DNA from: Stigmatella aurantiaca DW4/3-1
GTDB taxonomy: Bacteria > Myxococcota > Myxococcia > Myxococcales > Myxococcaceae
Assembly: GCF_000165485.1 (NCBI RefSeq)
Contig: NC_014623.1
Location: 8,698,893 to 8,762,892, forward strand
Reading direction: 5' to 3'
DNA: 64,000 nt
This document shows, piece after piece, positions 43,474 to 51,458 of the stretch (positions within the stretch are counted from its first letter, which is position 1; the number at the start of each line of letters is the position of its first letter). Position numbers and translations under genes: made by a program. Below the pieces are notes generated by a model, which had not been told where the DNA came from, made no database searches, and was given only the letters and a program-made list of their open reading frames with translations.

Positions 43474-44351
43474 TGGCAACGCGACGCGAGGGCCTTCCGC
43501 ACCTGCCACTGCACCTGGTGCTGGTGGGCTTCACGATCTTCACCCTCTACCCCATCCTCTGGGTCGTCTCGATCGCCTTCTCGGGACGCCAGAGCCTGGC
43601 CATCACCACCCTGCCCGAAAACGCCACGTGGACGGACCGGCTGCGCGCCGTCATCCCCTGGCCGGAGGTCTGGTCCTTCTCCAACTTCACCTCGGTGATG
43701 ACGGATCAGCCCTTCGCGCGGTGGATCCTCAACAGCGCCATCATCGCGCTGGGCACCACGGTGGTGGGGCTGTTCCTGGCGTGCACGGCGGCCTATGCCT
43801 TCAGCCGCTTCCAGTTCCCGGGCCGGCGCGCGGGGCTGATGTCCTTCCTCGTGTCCCAGATGTTCCCGGGCACGCTGATGCTCATCCCCCTGTTCATCAT
43901 CCTGGTGCAGTGGCTGAAGCTGGGCAACTCGCGCCTGGGATTGATCATCGTCTACGCCACCACGTCCATCCCCTTCAGCGTGTGGATGCTCAAGGGCTAC
44001 TTCGACACCATCCCGAAGGACCTGGAGGAGGCGGCCATCATGGAGGGCGCCTCGGTGGGGCGCGTCTTCTGGACCATCATCCTGCCGCTGGCCAAGCCGG
44101 CGCTGGCGGTGACGGCGCTCTTCTCGTTCATGACGTCGTGGAACGAGTTCATCCTCGCGGCCACCTTCATGGAGCAGGAGACGATGTACACGGCGCCCGT
44201 GGGGCTGCGCTTCTTCGTGGGCGGCTACTCCCAGCAATGGGGCTACTTCGCCGCCGGCTCCATCATCGTCTCCATCCCCGTGGTGTTCCTCTTCCTGTTC
44301 CTCCAGAAGTACCTCGTCTCCGGACTCACCGCCGGCGGCGTCAAGGGATGA
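43473..44351 (+). CDS. malG: MalG-like permease
   Basis: A 292-residue inner-membrane permease with six predicted helices. The EAA loop (DLEEAAIMEGASVGRVFW) contacts the MalK ATPase. Opening residues LPLHLVLVGFTIFTLYPILW and C-terminal FFVGGYSQQWGYFAAGSII match MalG. Its ATG shares one base with the stop of the malF-like gene (TGATG), so the pair is coupled. Together they should form the maltodextrin channel. Confidence 0.94.
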   Translation: MATRREGLPHLPLHLVLVGFTIFTLYPILWVVSIAFSGRQSLAITTLPENATWTDRLRAVIPWPEVWSFSNFTSVMTDQPFARWILNSAIIALGTTVVGLFLACTAAYAFSRFQFPGRRAGLMSFLVSQMFPGTLMLIPLFIILVQWLKLGNSRLGLIIVYATTSIPFSVWMLKGYFDTIPKDLEEAAIMEGASVGRVFWTIILPLAKPALAVTALFSFMTSWNEFILAATFMEQETMYTAPVGLRFFVGGYSQQWGYFAAGSIIVSIPVVFLFLFLQKYLVSGLTAGGVKG

Positions 44352-44380
44352 CGTCCTTTCCACCCGATAGGAGAAGCCGC

Positions 44381-45196
44381 ATGAAGACTCGACTCGCCTC
44401 GCTCACCCTGGCCGCCTCGCTGGCCAGCCTCCCCGCCGCCGCCGCTGGCAAGCTCACCTTCAAGGACCCCACGGGCGATGACAATGGCCCGGGCAAGTAC
44501 GTGTACCCGACGGACACCGTCTACAAGAAGGGCACCTTTGATCTCACGGAGGTCACCGTGGAGAAGAAGGGTGACAAAGTGGAGTTCACCGCGAGCCTGG
44601 GGGCCGACCTGGAGGACCCGTGGAAGCTGGGCAGCGGGTTCTCCCTCCAGATGGTGTTCATCTTCATCGACAAGGACGGCAAGGCGGGCAGCGGCCACAC
44701 CGAGGGCCTGCCGGGCCTCAACATCCAGTTCGCCCCCGAGGCCGCCTGGGAGAAGGTCGTCCTGCTCTCGCCGCAGGCCGCCCCCCGCCTGAAGACCGAG
44801 GCCGCCAACAAGGCCAGCGCCCTGAAGGACGACATCGTGGTGCCCTCGCGCACCAAGGGATCTGGCCGCAAGCTCACCGCGACCGTGAAGGCCTCGGAGC
44901 TGGGCGAGGGCGACCCCAGCCAATGGGGCTACCAGGTGGTGGTGCAATCCAACGAGGGTTTCCCGGCCGGCAATGACCTGATGACGCGCAAGGTCAACGA
45001 GTACGAGGGGCAGCACCGCTTCGGGGGGGGACACGACGGAGAGTGTGATCCGCACGTGATTGACATACTGGCAGGCAGTGCGAAGGGCGACGCCTCCGAG
45101 GCGAAGGCCCAGCACGACATGCTGAAGTACGAGTGCGCCGACGACGGCAGCACCAAATCGCCCGCGACGCTGACAATGATTCGTCAGGGCAAGTAA
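44381..45196 (+). CDS. Secreted glucodextranase-C-type carbohydrate-binding module
   Basis: A 271-residue exported protein with a signal peptide ending PAAAAGK. Almost all the rest is one domain of the kind found at the C-terminus of glucodextranase and amylopullulanases: FKDPTGDDNGPGKYVYPTD, FDLTEVTVEKKGDKVEF, DPWKLGSGFSLQMVFIFID and DILAGSA. That domain normally forms part of a large enzyme and binds glucan or the cell surface. Here it stands alone at the end of the importer operon. The ATG follows AGGAGA. A starch-binding role outside the cell is inferred. Confidence 0.85.
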   Translation: MKTRLASLTLAASLASLPAAAAGKLTFKDPTGDDNGPGKYVYPTDTVYKKGTFDLTEVTVEKKGDKVEFTASLGADLEDPWKLGSGFSLQMVFIFIDKDGKAGSGHTEGLPGLNIQFAPEAAWEKVVLLSPQAAPRLKTEAANKASALKDDIVVPSRTKGSGRKLTATVKASELGEGDPSQWGYQVVVQSNEGFPAGNDLMTRKVNEYEGQHRFGGGHDGECDPHVIDILAGSAKGDASEAKAQHDMLKYECADDGSTKSPATLTMIRQGK

Positions 45197-45234
45197 CACC
45201 CTGTTTCACGCGGTACCCTGTTTCATGTAACACC
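45193..45234 (+). repeat. Short nested direct repeat after the last mal-operon gene
   Basis: ACCCTGTTTCA occurs at 45198-45208 and 45215-45225, and GTAACACC flanks them at 45193-45200 and 45227-45234. The repeat begins in the stop codon of the glucan-binding gene. It could be an operator-like site or replication slippage. Confidence 0.5.
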
Positions 45235-45256
45235 TGAGTCGAGGACACGGCCGGAC

Positions 45257-45281
45257 CGCCGCGGGCTCCCACCCCGCGGCG
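45257..45281 (+). terminator. Stem-loop after the maltodextrin operon
   Basis: CGCCGCGGG and CCCGCGGCG pair into a 9-bp stem with a seven-base loop, about 60 bases past the last stop of the operon. It is a probable terminator, but no T tract follows. Confidence 0.45.
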
Positions 45282-45336
45282 CTCTGTCTGGCTTTGGAGG
45301 AGGGTTTCACAGCTGGCGCCAACGGCTTCGGCCAGT

Positions 45337-46157
45337 TCAAAGCTCCTCACAAAAATAAGGTTGGAGGGGTGGAATCAGGAATGGACGGACGGGAGGGCCA
45401 TGAGCACCTGAGCCTCGCGGCCCGCGACCTCGTACCAGACAGGTTGTGGGAGCCAGTGGACCCTCTGCTGCCAGTGGCCAAGAAGAAGGAGTTTGGGCGA
45501 GGCCTGCCTCGGGCAAGCCCAGCGGGGTGCGTGGGTCAGCCGAGAGCGCCTCGGGTGGGGAGCCGCCCGTGGGCGTCCGTTGGCTCAAACCTGTAGGACA
45601 AGCAGACAGGTTGGGGCCCTTCTCCTGCGACAGCCTCGCCGAGGCGTCCTCATCCTCCGGGGTGGGGTGAGCGGGGGCTGTGTCTGTGCAGAGAGGGAGA
45701 CGTGACGACCCCCTTGGCGCCTGCGAAGGTGGGAGGTGGGCGAGCAGGTGCGCATCGCTGGCCTGGAGCAGGGCTGGCCGTTCCCGGCGCAACCCCTGCG
45801 CGTCCTTGGCGGCCAGGGCGTGCAGCGCACAGAGTGCCCACTGATGCGTGGCCTGCGCATTCAGGTGCGGCCTCAGCCGACGGGCCAGTCCCCGGTCCGC
45901 GCGCTCCAGGGATTGCAGCAGCAGCCCCTGGCCGGGACGGTCCACCGCGCGGGCTGCCTGCCTCAGCAACTCGAACTCCCACTGCGCCCACCTGCCGGGG
46001 GGGTCGTCCCAGCGGGCCGCCTCCTCCAACTCGAAGCAGAGGCTTGCTGGCCACTCGCCGCCAGCAGTTCCACAGTCGTCTGTCGCTGGAGGGCCAGAAA
46101 ACCCTCCAGCCGCCTGCGCCTCTCCGGGTGAGCGGCGCCCGGGCCCTCCAGCACCAC
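45337..46157 (-). pseudogene. Frameshifted hypothetical helical protein
   Basis: From GTG 46157 (after AAAAGG) the frame reads HPERRRRLEGFLALQRQTTV and ELLAASGQQA. It then turns to nonsense while another frame takes over near 46040 with CFELEEAARWDDPPGRW, a FELLRQAARAV segment and LHALAAKDAQG. A single missing base near 46040 explains this. The helical, Leu/Ala/Arg-rich sequence resembles myxobacterial hypothetical proteins, but I cannot name a family. After about 45715 the sequence becomes Pro/Ser-rich and may not be native coding sequence. The rest of this kilobase (45197-46210) holds only the repeat and hairpin above. Confidence 0.4.
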
Positions 46158-46210
46158 CGCCTTTTTGTTAGGAGCTCTAACAGTGTGGCCCGCAGGCGCC
46201 GCGGCAGCGC

Positions 46211-47047
46211 TCAGAAATCCTGGATGCGGTCCACCAGTTCCGCGTGCTCCACGAACTGGTTCACGTTGCCCTGCAACTCGGAGATGCGGCGGTTGCGCGC
46301 CACCTCGGCCGCATCGACCGAATCCAGCGTGTTCCACTGACGCAGCACGGCCTCCTCGTCGTTGGGGATGGCCTTGCTGTACTCCGCCGAGAAGTAGAAC
46401 ATCGCCCGCGCCACGTTGCCCTTGTGCTCATCGGGCGGCTCGAACACCTTGCGCCCCTTCGCATCCAGGCCGAACTTCGCGCCGTTCTGGCTCCACTGCA
46501 CCTTCTCCACTTCGCCGAACGGGAAGTTGCCCCGCTTGGAGTTGGCCTTCGCATCCGTGGGGAACAGGTGGTGCAGGTCGCTCTTCGCATCCCCCGTGGC
46601 CCCCTTCGACTGCGGCCAGGTGTGCTCCACGTTCATGTCCGAGCTGTTGGGGATCCGGCCACCGTCGATCTGCCGCCCCGTGTACACGCAGTCCACCTTG
46701 CCGTTGTGCACATCCAGGTCGGTGAAGAGGATCTTCCGGGCCTCGTTGTAGCTGTGGACATCCTTGCCCACCGACGACTGCTTGATGGCTCGCAGCAGCG
46801 CCTGGTCCCGCAGTCCCTCGAAGGGATCTTCCGCGGCCGGCGGCGTCTGCGGGGCCTCGGCGCGCTTTGCCCCCGTGCTGGAGGCCGGCCGCGACGCGGA
46901 CGGCGTGAAGGTGTCTCCCCACGCGAAGGGGGCAGCGGCCGAGCGGCCCGAAGCGCGCGTCGCAGGCGCTGGGGTGGAACGAGACGCCGCCTCCGAGACA
47001 GTGGGCGTAGGACGGAAGGAGGTTCTCTGGAGGCTGGACGTGTTCAC
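46211..47047 (-). CDS. Endonuclease I family nuclease without a signal peptide
   Basis: A 278-residue nuclease of the endonuclease I (EndA/NucM) family. The beta-beta-metal active site is seen in MNVEHTWPQSKG, then SDLHHLFPTDAKANSKRGN and FPFGEV. GNVARAMFYF and a C-terminal WNTLDSVDAAEVARNRRI follow, with QGN near the end. Family members are normally secreted, but here about 85 residues of Ser/Thr/Pro/Ala-rich sequence precede the domain and no signal peptide is visible. The GTG start is at 47047; an upstream secretion signal was not found. Export by another route or a cytoplasmic role are both possible. It is divergent from the next gene. Confidence 0.88.
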   Translation of the reverse strand: MNTSSLQRTSFRPTPTVSEAASRSTPAPATRASGRSAAAPFAWGDTFTPSASRPASSTGAKRAEAPQTPPAAEDPFEGLRDQALLRAIKQSSVGKDVHSYNEARKILFTDLDVHNGKVDCVYTGRQIDGGRIPNSSDMNVEHTWPQSKGATGDAKSDLHHLFPTDAKANSKRGNFPFGEVEKVQWSQNGAKFGLDAKGRKVFEPPDEHKGNVARAMFYFSAEYSKAIPNDEEAVLRQWNTLDSVDAAEVARNRRISELQGNVNQFVEHAELVDRIQDF

Positions 47048-47163
47048 ACCCAGATTATCGGGGTGGCTTGCCTACAGTTGCGCTCAAACACCGACTTTTT
47101 GGGCCCCTGCTCCCGGCCTCTTCCTGAAGCGAATAGAATCAAGGCCTTGAGCGAGAGGGTGCG

Positions 47164-48666
47164 GTGAAACAACGCTTGGCCGGGGTGAGCGCCGTCCTGG
47201 TGACCCTCTCCATCGTGGGCCTCTGGACCTTGGGAGAATCCTCCTCTGATCCAGCTCCCTCGCAGGTGGCCGTGGGCGCTCCCGACGCACCGGTCTTCCC
47301 GCGCCCCCCTTCTCCTCAACCGGCGACCGCAGCGGAGGACCAGGAGGGAGAGGTGTCCGGCACCACGGTGGTGAGGGGAACCGGTGAGCCCCTCGCGATG
47401 GTGGAGATCCGTCTCATCCCCCAGGTCTTTCCGACCGGCGGCCAGGTCCCTGGCGGGCTTGCCCCTCAGGAGGGTCTCTCCACCACCAGCAACGCGGCCG
47501 GCGAGTTTCTCTTCGCCGGTGTTCCCCCCGGCAAGTACCGGATGGAAGCCCGTCTGCCGGGCCACGTTCCTCAGATCCTGCCCATCCTGCGTCTTCCCTT
47601 CGAGGGTTCCCTCACCTTGGATCTGATCCGTGGCGGCGAGTTGGAGGGCGTCGTCCTCTCCGGAGACGGCCAACCTGCCCCCAGCGCGGAGGTGAGCGCC
47701 ACGGGCAGGACCCGGTTCACGGCCTTCACGGATGCCCATGGCCGCTTTGCCTTCATCCTTCCGCCAGGACGCTATGCCGTCTCCGCCGTGCGCGCCCAGG
47801 AGGCGGGGGCGTTGAATGCCCCCGTCCAGGTGAGCCAGGAGCAGCCCCTGCACGGACTGCGCATTCCGCTGGGAGCGGGGGCCTCTCTCAGCGGACAGGT
47901 GACGCGCCCGGACGGCTCGCCCGTACTGGGCGCTCGGGTGAATGTCATCCCGGAAGGCTTTCGCCCCCCCATCGCCCTGGCGGGGACCAGCGAACAGGGG
48001 GCCTTCCTCATCGCCCCACTGGCACCGGGCGCCTATCGCGTCCAAGCCCTCACGCCCGAAGGCCATCGAAGTGCCTCTCGGCAGCTTCAGGTGGCGGGCG
48101 GGGAGCGCACGTCCCTCCTTCTGATCGCTGAAACCGAGGGCCCTGCTTCCAGCAACGAGGGACACCGGCTCCTGGGCCAGGTCATCGACTCACGCGGACA
48201 TGCCGTTCAAGGATTCTATCTCGAGGTGACGGCCCTGGAAACGGGGGCCACACGCACCTTCGAGTTCATGGGAGACCGGTTCGAGGTCGAGGTGTCCCTG
48301 GGACGCCACCAGCTCTATGTGGCCCTGAGCGACGGAGAGCGCGCCGAGCAGCTCGTTCAAACGGGGCCTGGCGCTTCCACACGTCTGGACGTTCTCGTGC
48401 ATCCGGGCGTCTCCCTGTCGGGCCGGGTCATCGACCCCGACACGCGGAAGCCCGTACAGGACGGGAACGTGCTCATCCCCCGGTACGGTGTGGCCAACAT
48501 CCAAGCAGACGGCCGCTTCGTCTTCCCCGATCTGCCCCCGGGAGAACACACCCTCCAGGTCCAGCGAGGCACCCTCCAGGCATCACAGCGGGTCACGCTG
48601 GCGCCCGGCAAAGCCCACGACCTGGGAGATCTCCCCTTCGAGCCCCCTCTTCCCTCGCAGCGTTGA
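47164..48666 (+). CDS. Carboxypeptidase-regulatory-like repeat protein
   Basis: A 500-residue exported protein with an N-terminal hydrophobic signal or anchor (VSAVLVTLSIVGLWTLG) and then four to five beta-sandwich repeats of the carboxypeptidase regulatory type. Each repeat shows a GxV...G-P cue and a closing F-x-F-x-x-L/V-P-P-G motif: GEFLFAGVPPGKYRMEA, GRFAFILPPGRYAVSA, GAFLIAPLAPGAYRVQA and GRFVFPDLPPGEHTLQV. Such proteins are common in myxobacteria and probably serve adhesion or scaffolding at the envelope, though this one is unstudied as far as I can tell. The GTG start follows GAGAGGG. Confidence 0.8.
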   Translation: MKQRLAGVSAVLVTLSIVGLWTLGESSSDPAPSQVAVGAPDAPVFPRPPSPQPATAAEDQEGEVSGTTVVRGTGEPLAMVEIRLIPQVFPTGGQVPGGLAPQEGLSTTSNAAGEFLFAGVPPGKYRMEARLPGHVPQILPILRLPFEGSLTLDLIRGGELEGVVLSGDGQPAPSAEVSATGRTRFTAFTDAHGRFAFILPPGRYAVSAVRAQEAGALNAPVQVSQEQPLHGLRIPLGAGASLSGQVTRPDGSPVLGARVNVIPEGFRPPIALAGTSEQGAFLIAPLAPGAYRVQALTPEGHRSASRQLQVAGGERTSLLLIAETEGPASSNEGHRLLGQVIDSRGHAVQGFYLEVTALETGATRTFEFMGDRFEVEVSLGRHQLYVALSDGERAEQLVQTGPGASTRLDVLVHPGVSLSGRVIDPDTRKPVQDGNVLIPRYGVANIQADGRFVFPDLPPGEHTLQVQRGTLQASQRVTLAPGKAHDLGDLPFEPPLPSQR

Positions 48667-48759
48667 ACAGCAGGGGCTTTCCCCTCCCTTGCGGTCCATT
48701 GGAAACACAGGGAGGCATCCCCACATAGGCCCTCCATCCCTTCTCCCGGGCGGGCCGAC

Positions 48760-49128
48760 ATGATCCAGAAGGCACTTCTCTCCTGTTTCGCAGTGCTGGT
48801 GCTCTCGGGCGCCTTGGCCTGCTCGGATCCCGAGCCAGGCACCCTCACCTTCGACTGGTCCTTCGAGGGCAGAAGCTGCTCCCAGGAGCCCGACATCCAA
48901 GAGGTCCGGCTCGTCATCCCCGGCGTGACGCTCGACAACGGAGGCCGGTACCCGTGCGTCGTCGCAGGGGATGATGGCATCACCCTCGATGGGGTCTTCG
49001 AGGCCGGCACCTACAGCTATGTCATCGACGCGGTCGATGAGAGCGACCGCTCCATCTACTCACGCGGCGGGGACTTCACGGTGGACGGCGACACCCGCGT
49101 GGAAGTCGATCTGGCCTCGGCACGGTAG
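48760..49128 (+). CDS. Small lipoprotein, beta-sandwich type
   Basis: A 122-residue lipoprotein (lipobox SGALAC, Cys about 21). The mature part reads as a small beta-sandwich: GTLTFDWSFEGRSCSQEPDI, VRLVIPGV, GVFEAGTYSYVIDAVD and GDTRVEVDL. No function is known. It follows the regulatory-repeat gene by 93 bases in the same direction and may share its transcript. It converges on the small lipoprotein at 49144. Confidence 0.72.
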   Translation: MIQKALLSCFAVLVLSGALACSDPEPGTLTFDWSFEGRSCSQEPDIQEVRLVIPGVTLDNGGRYPCVVAGDDGITLDGVFEAGTYSYVIDAVDESDRSIYSRGGDFTVDGDTRVEVDLASAR

Positions 49129-49143
49129 CCGCCGCCGCGTGGC

Positions 49144-49512
49144 TCAGGGCACGTAGGCCGAGCCCGCCCGGGCGTCGTAGGTGCAATCGATCGTGGTGCT
49201 CGAGTAGGGCCTGCCCACGTAGAGCTGAACCGTCGCCGTGTCGGGTCCACTCACGAACGCCCGGCCCGACGAGACCCGGGAGTACCGCTTGAAGTCGCGC
49301 GCCACGTGCTCGCACTGCTGACGCGCCACTTCCAGGTTCACGTTGGAGGCAAAACCACTTCCACCGTAGCCCTGGACTTCCCGCTCCCGGTGGCCCGAGC
49401 CGTGGTGCGACACCCGTGTGGGCGATCGTTCAGGGGTCGAAGCACACGCCTGCAGGGCCATGCTTGTCAGCACCGCGAGCCCCATCACTCCTGTTTGCCA
49501 TCGAAATGCCAT
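49144..49512 (-). CDS. Small lipoprotein, tandem paralogue 1
   Basis: A 122-residue lipoprotein with lipobox ALQAC. The mature part has a His/Ser-rich segment, then NVNLEVARQQCEHVARDFK, a VSGPDTATVQLYVG block and the C-terminus DCTYDARAGSAYVP. ATG 49512 follows GGAGG; the longer frame to 49644 lacks support. It is clearly related to the next gene, with the same order of motifs, so the two arose by tandem duplication. The conserved cysteine pair could form a disulfide. The function is unknown. Confidence 0.75.
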   Translation of the reverse strand: MAFRWQTGVMGLAVLTSMALQACASTPERSPTRVSHHGSGHREREVQGYGGSGFASNVNLEVARQQCEHVARDFKRYSRVSSGRAFVSGPDTATVQLYVGRPYSSTTIDCTYDARAGSAYVP

Positions 49513-49664
49513 GACATGCCTCCGGTCCGCTTCGCCTTGGATCAAGTTGAGGACGGCCACCCCGCGAGACATCACTTCAGGCAGGCAGAGCGGCACTGTC
49601 CCGCTGGGCCCCCAGGCAGCGCGACTGGCCCTGCGCTGGAGCACCCGGTGACTCAGAGCCAGGA

Positions 49665-50018
49665 CTAGGGCACGTGCGCCACCCCCGAGCGCGCGTCATA
49701 GGTACAAGGAACGCGGTATCCCGAGGCAGGGGCGCCGATGTTCACCTGAACCCGCGCCTTCTCCGGTCCCGTCACGCTCGCCATGCCCGCCGTGGCCCCG
49801 GGATAACCTCGGACATCCCGGGCCTCCCGCTCGCACTGCTGGCGCGCCAGGAGCAGGTTCACACTGGCCTCTTCATCCCCCCCGCCCCGGCTGCCCGGCG
49901 AAGCCCGCCGCGAGGCGTGATGCTCAGACCTCTGATGGTGCGTGGCCGCACACCCCTGAAGCCCCACCCCCACCAGCGCCGCGAGCCCCACCCACCCCAT
50001 CTTCCATTGGAACGCCAT
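49665..50018 (-). CDS. Small lipoprotein, tandem paralogue 2
   Basis: A 117-residue lipoprotein (lipobox GLQGC) that mirrors its neighbour: MAFQWKMGWVGLAAL against MAFRWQTGVMGLAVL, then LLLARQQCEREARDV, VTGPEKARVQVNIGAP and CTYDARSGVAHVP. The two are about 45-50% identical by eye over the mature part, with the start and C-terminus best conserved. ATG 50018 follows GGGGGTGA. The mature N-terminus is His/Ser/Gly-rich and may be flexible. The function is unknown. Confidence 0.75.
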   Translation of the reverse strand: MAFQWKMGWVGLAALVGVGLQGCAATHHQRSEHHASRRASPGSRGGGDEEASVNLLLARQQCEREARDVRGYPGATAGMASVTGPEKARVQVNIGAPASGYRVPCTYDARSGVAHVP

Positions 50019-50167
50019 CACGTCACCCCCAGGAGCGATGTCCTGTTCCAAGCTTGAGGATGATGTGGGTCCGCGACATCGCCCCCCAGGGAAGGGCGCT
50101 CCCTCTCCGCCGAGCTTGGCGGAAAGCCGCCGAGGGGAGAAGCGCACGGATGAACCCTCGAACGCCT

Positions 50168-50767
50168 CTACCCCGGCTTCGTGAAGGGCACATCCAGCAC
50201 GGGCATCTTCTTGGTGCCCGGCAAATCGTAGTGCCACCACTCCATCTTGTTCCGCAGGAAGCCCGCGCCCTCCATGGCCTCCAGGAGCACCTGCCGGTGC
50301 TTGCGGGAAGCCTCGGTGCCTCCCTTGTAGCCGTGGTGCGCCGCGGGGGTGAAGTCGTCGAAGGCCGTCGGCATCTCCACCGCGGCCCCCTCCAGCGTCA
50401 CCAACGTCAGGTCCACCGCCGCCCCGCGGTTGTGGTTCGAGCCAAACTTCGGATTCGCCACGTACCCAGGTTTCGGAACGAGCTTCCACATCTCCCACTG
50501 CACCGCCCGGGGCCGGTAGCAGTCGTACACCTTCACGCGGTAACCCTTCGGCCGCAGCACGTCCGCCGCCTGCTTCAACCGCCGGGCCGCGTCCGGCAAG
50601 AGCAGGCACCGCGCGTCCTCTGGGTACACCTTGCGCTTCAGGAAGTTGTCCTCCGTGGCGTAGCGCATGTCCACCACCAAGTCCGGAACCGCTTCCGTGG
50701 CATCCACCAGCGGCTCACTGCCCGCCGCCAGCCACAGCGTCATCGCCAGCTTCGCCGCGGGCAGCAT
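50168..50767 (-). CDS. Exported VanX-type D-Ala-D-Ala dipeptidase
   Basis: A 199-residue zinc dipeptidase of peptidase family M15D. Zinc ligands sit in SNHNRGAAVDL (the SxHxxGxAxD motif) and EWWHY (EWWH), with the conserved arginine in VYDCYRPRAVQW. The N-terminus (AAKLAMTLWLAAGSEP) is a probable signal peptide, so it would act in the periplasm on D-Ala-D-Ala from wall turnover. That makes vancomycin resistance, which needs a cytoplasmic VanX, unlikely. ATG 50767 follows GGAAGGGG and lies one base after the queC stop. The longer frame to 50875 is rejected. Confidence 0.88.
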   Translation of the reverse strand: MLPAAKLAMTLWLAAGSEPLVDATEAVPDLVVDMRYATEDNFLKRKVYPEDARCLLLPDAARRLKQAADVLRPKGYRVKVYDCYRPRAVQWEMWKLVPKPGYVANPKFGSNHNRGAAVDLTLVTLEGAAVEMPTAFDDFTPAAHHGYKGGTEASRKHRQVLLEAMEGAGFLRNKMEWWHYDLPGTKKMPVLDVPFTKPG

Positions 50768-50768
50768 C

Positions 50769-51458
50769 TCAGGCCCCTTCCGTGTAAGGCGTTGGGTCCG
50801 GGACTCCCGCTTCCTGGAAGCCCTTCTTGCGCAGCACGCAGCTGTCACAGTGGCCGCACGCGCGGCCCTTCGCATCCGGATCGTAGCAAGAGTGCGTCAA
50901 CCCGTAGTCCACGCCCAGCCGCGTGCCCTCGCGGATGATCTGCGCCTTGGTCATCCCCGACAGCGGCGCGTGCACCTGGAAGCGCTGCCCCTCCACGCCC
51001 GCCTTCGTCGCCAGGGTGGCCACGGACGCGAAGGCCTCGATGAACTGCGGCCGGCAGTCCGGGTAGCCGCTGTAGTCCACCGCGTTCACCCCGATATAGA
51101 TGTCGTGGGCGCCCACCACCTCGGCCAGCCCGAGGGCCAGCGAGAGGAACAGCAGGTTGCGCGCCGGCACGTACGTCACCGGGATGCCGTGGGACATCTC
51201 CGTCTCCGGCCGGTCCTTCGGCACCTCGATGTCCGCCGTCAACGCCGAGCCCCCGATGCCGCGCAGGTCCAACGGGACGATCCGGAAGTCCCGCGCACCC
51301 ATCGTCTCGGCCACCTGGCGGGCACGCTCCAGCTCCACGGCGTGGCGTTGTCCATAGTGGATGGCCAGGCACACCGGCTCGAAGCCGTCCGCCTTCGCCA
51401 TCGCCAGACAGGTGGTGGAGTCCAACCCACCCGACAACAACACCACGGCCTTCTTCAT
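50769..51458 (-). CDS. queC: 7-cyano-7-deazaguanine (preQ0) synthase
   Basis: A 229-residue enzyme that converts 7-carboxy-7-deazaguanine to preQ0 in queuosine synthesis, using ATP and ammonia. The PP-loop is [10 protein letters not shown] at the N-terminus, and the C-terminal zinc site has four cysteines in [33 protein letters not shown] is the typical QueC segment. Its ATG overlaps the stop of the upstream lipoprotein gene (TGATG). No other queuosine gene (queD, queE, queF) is in the window. Confidence 0.95.
   Translation of the reverse strand: MKKAVVLLSGGLDSTTCLAMAKADGFEPVCLAIHYGQRHAVELERARQVAETMGARDFRIVPLDLRGIGGSALTADIEVPKDRPETEMSHGIPVTYVPARNLLFLSLALGLAEVVGAHDIYIGVNAVDYSGYPDCRPQFIEAFASVATLATKAGVEGQRFQVHAPLSGMTKAQIIREGTRLGVDYGLTHSCYDPDAKGRACGHCDSCVLRKKGFQEAGVPDPTPYTEGA

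Noticed and set aside
41260-43509. Open frame of about 750 codons opposite the MalF-like gene
   Set aside because: Antisense to membrane helices and the EAA loop; His/Gln/Arg-rich nonsense.
50168-50767. Vancomycin-resistance vanX
   Set aside because: No vanH, vanA/B or regulatory genes nearby, and the protein appears exported; a wall-turnover role is more likely.
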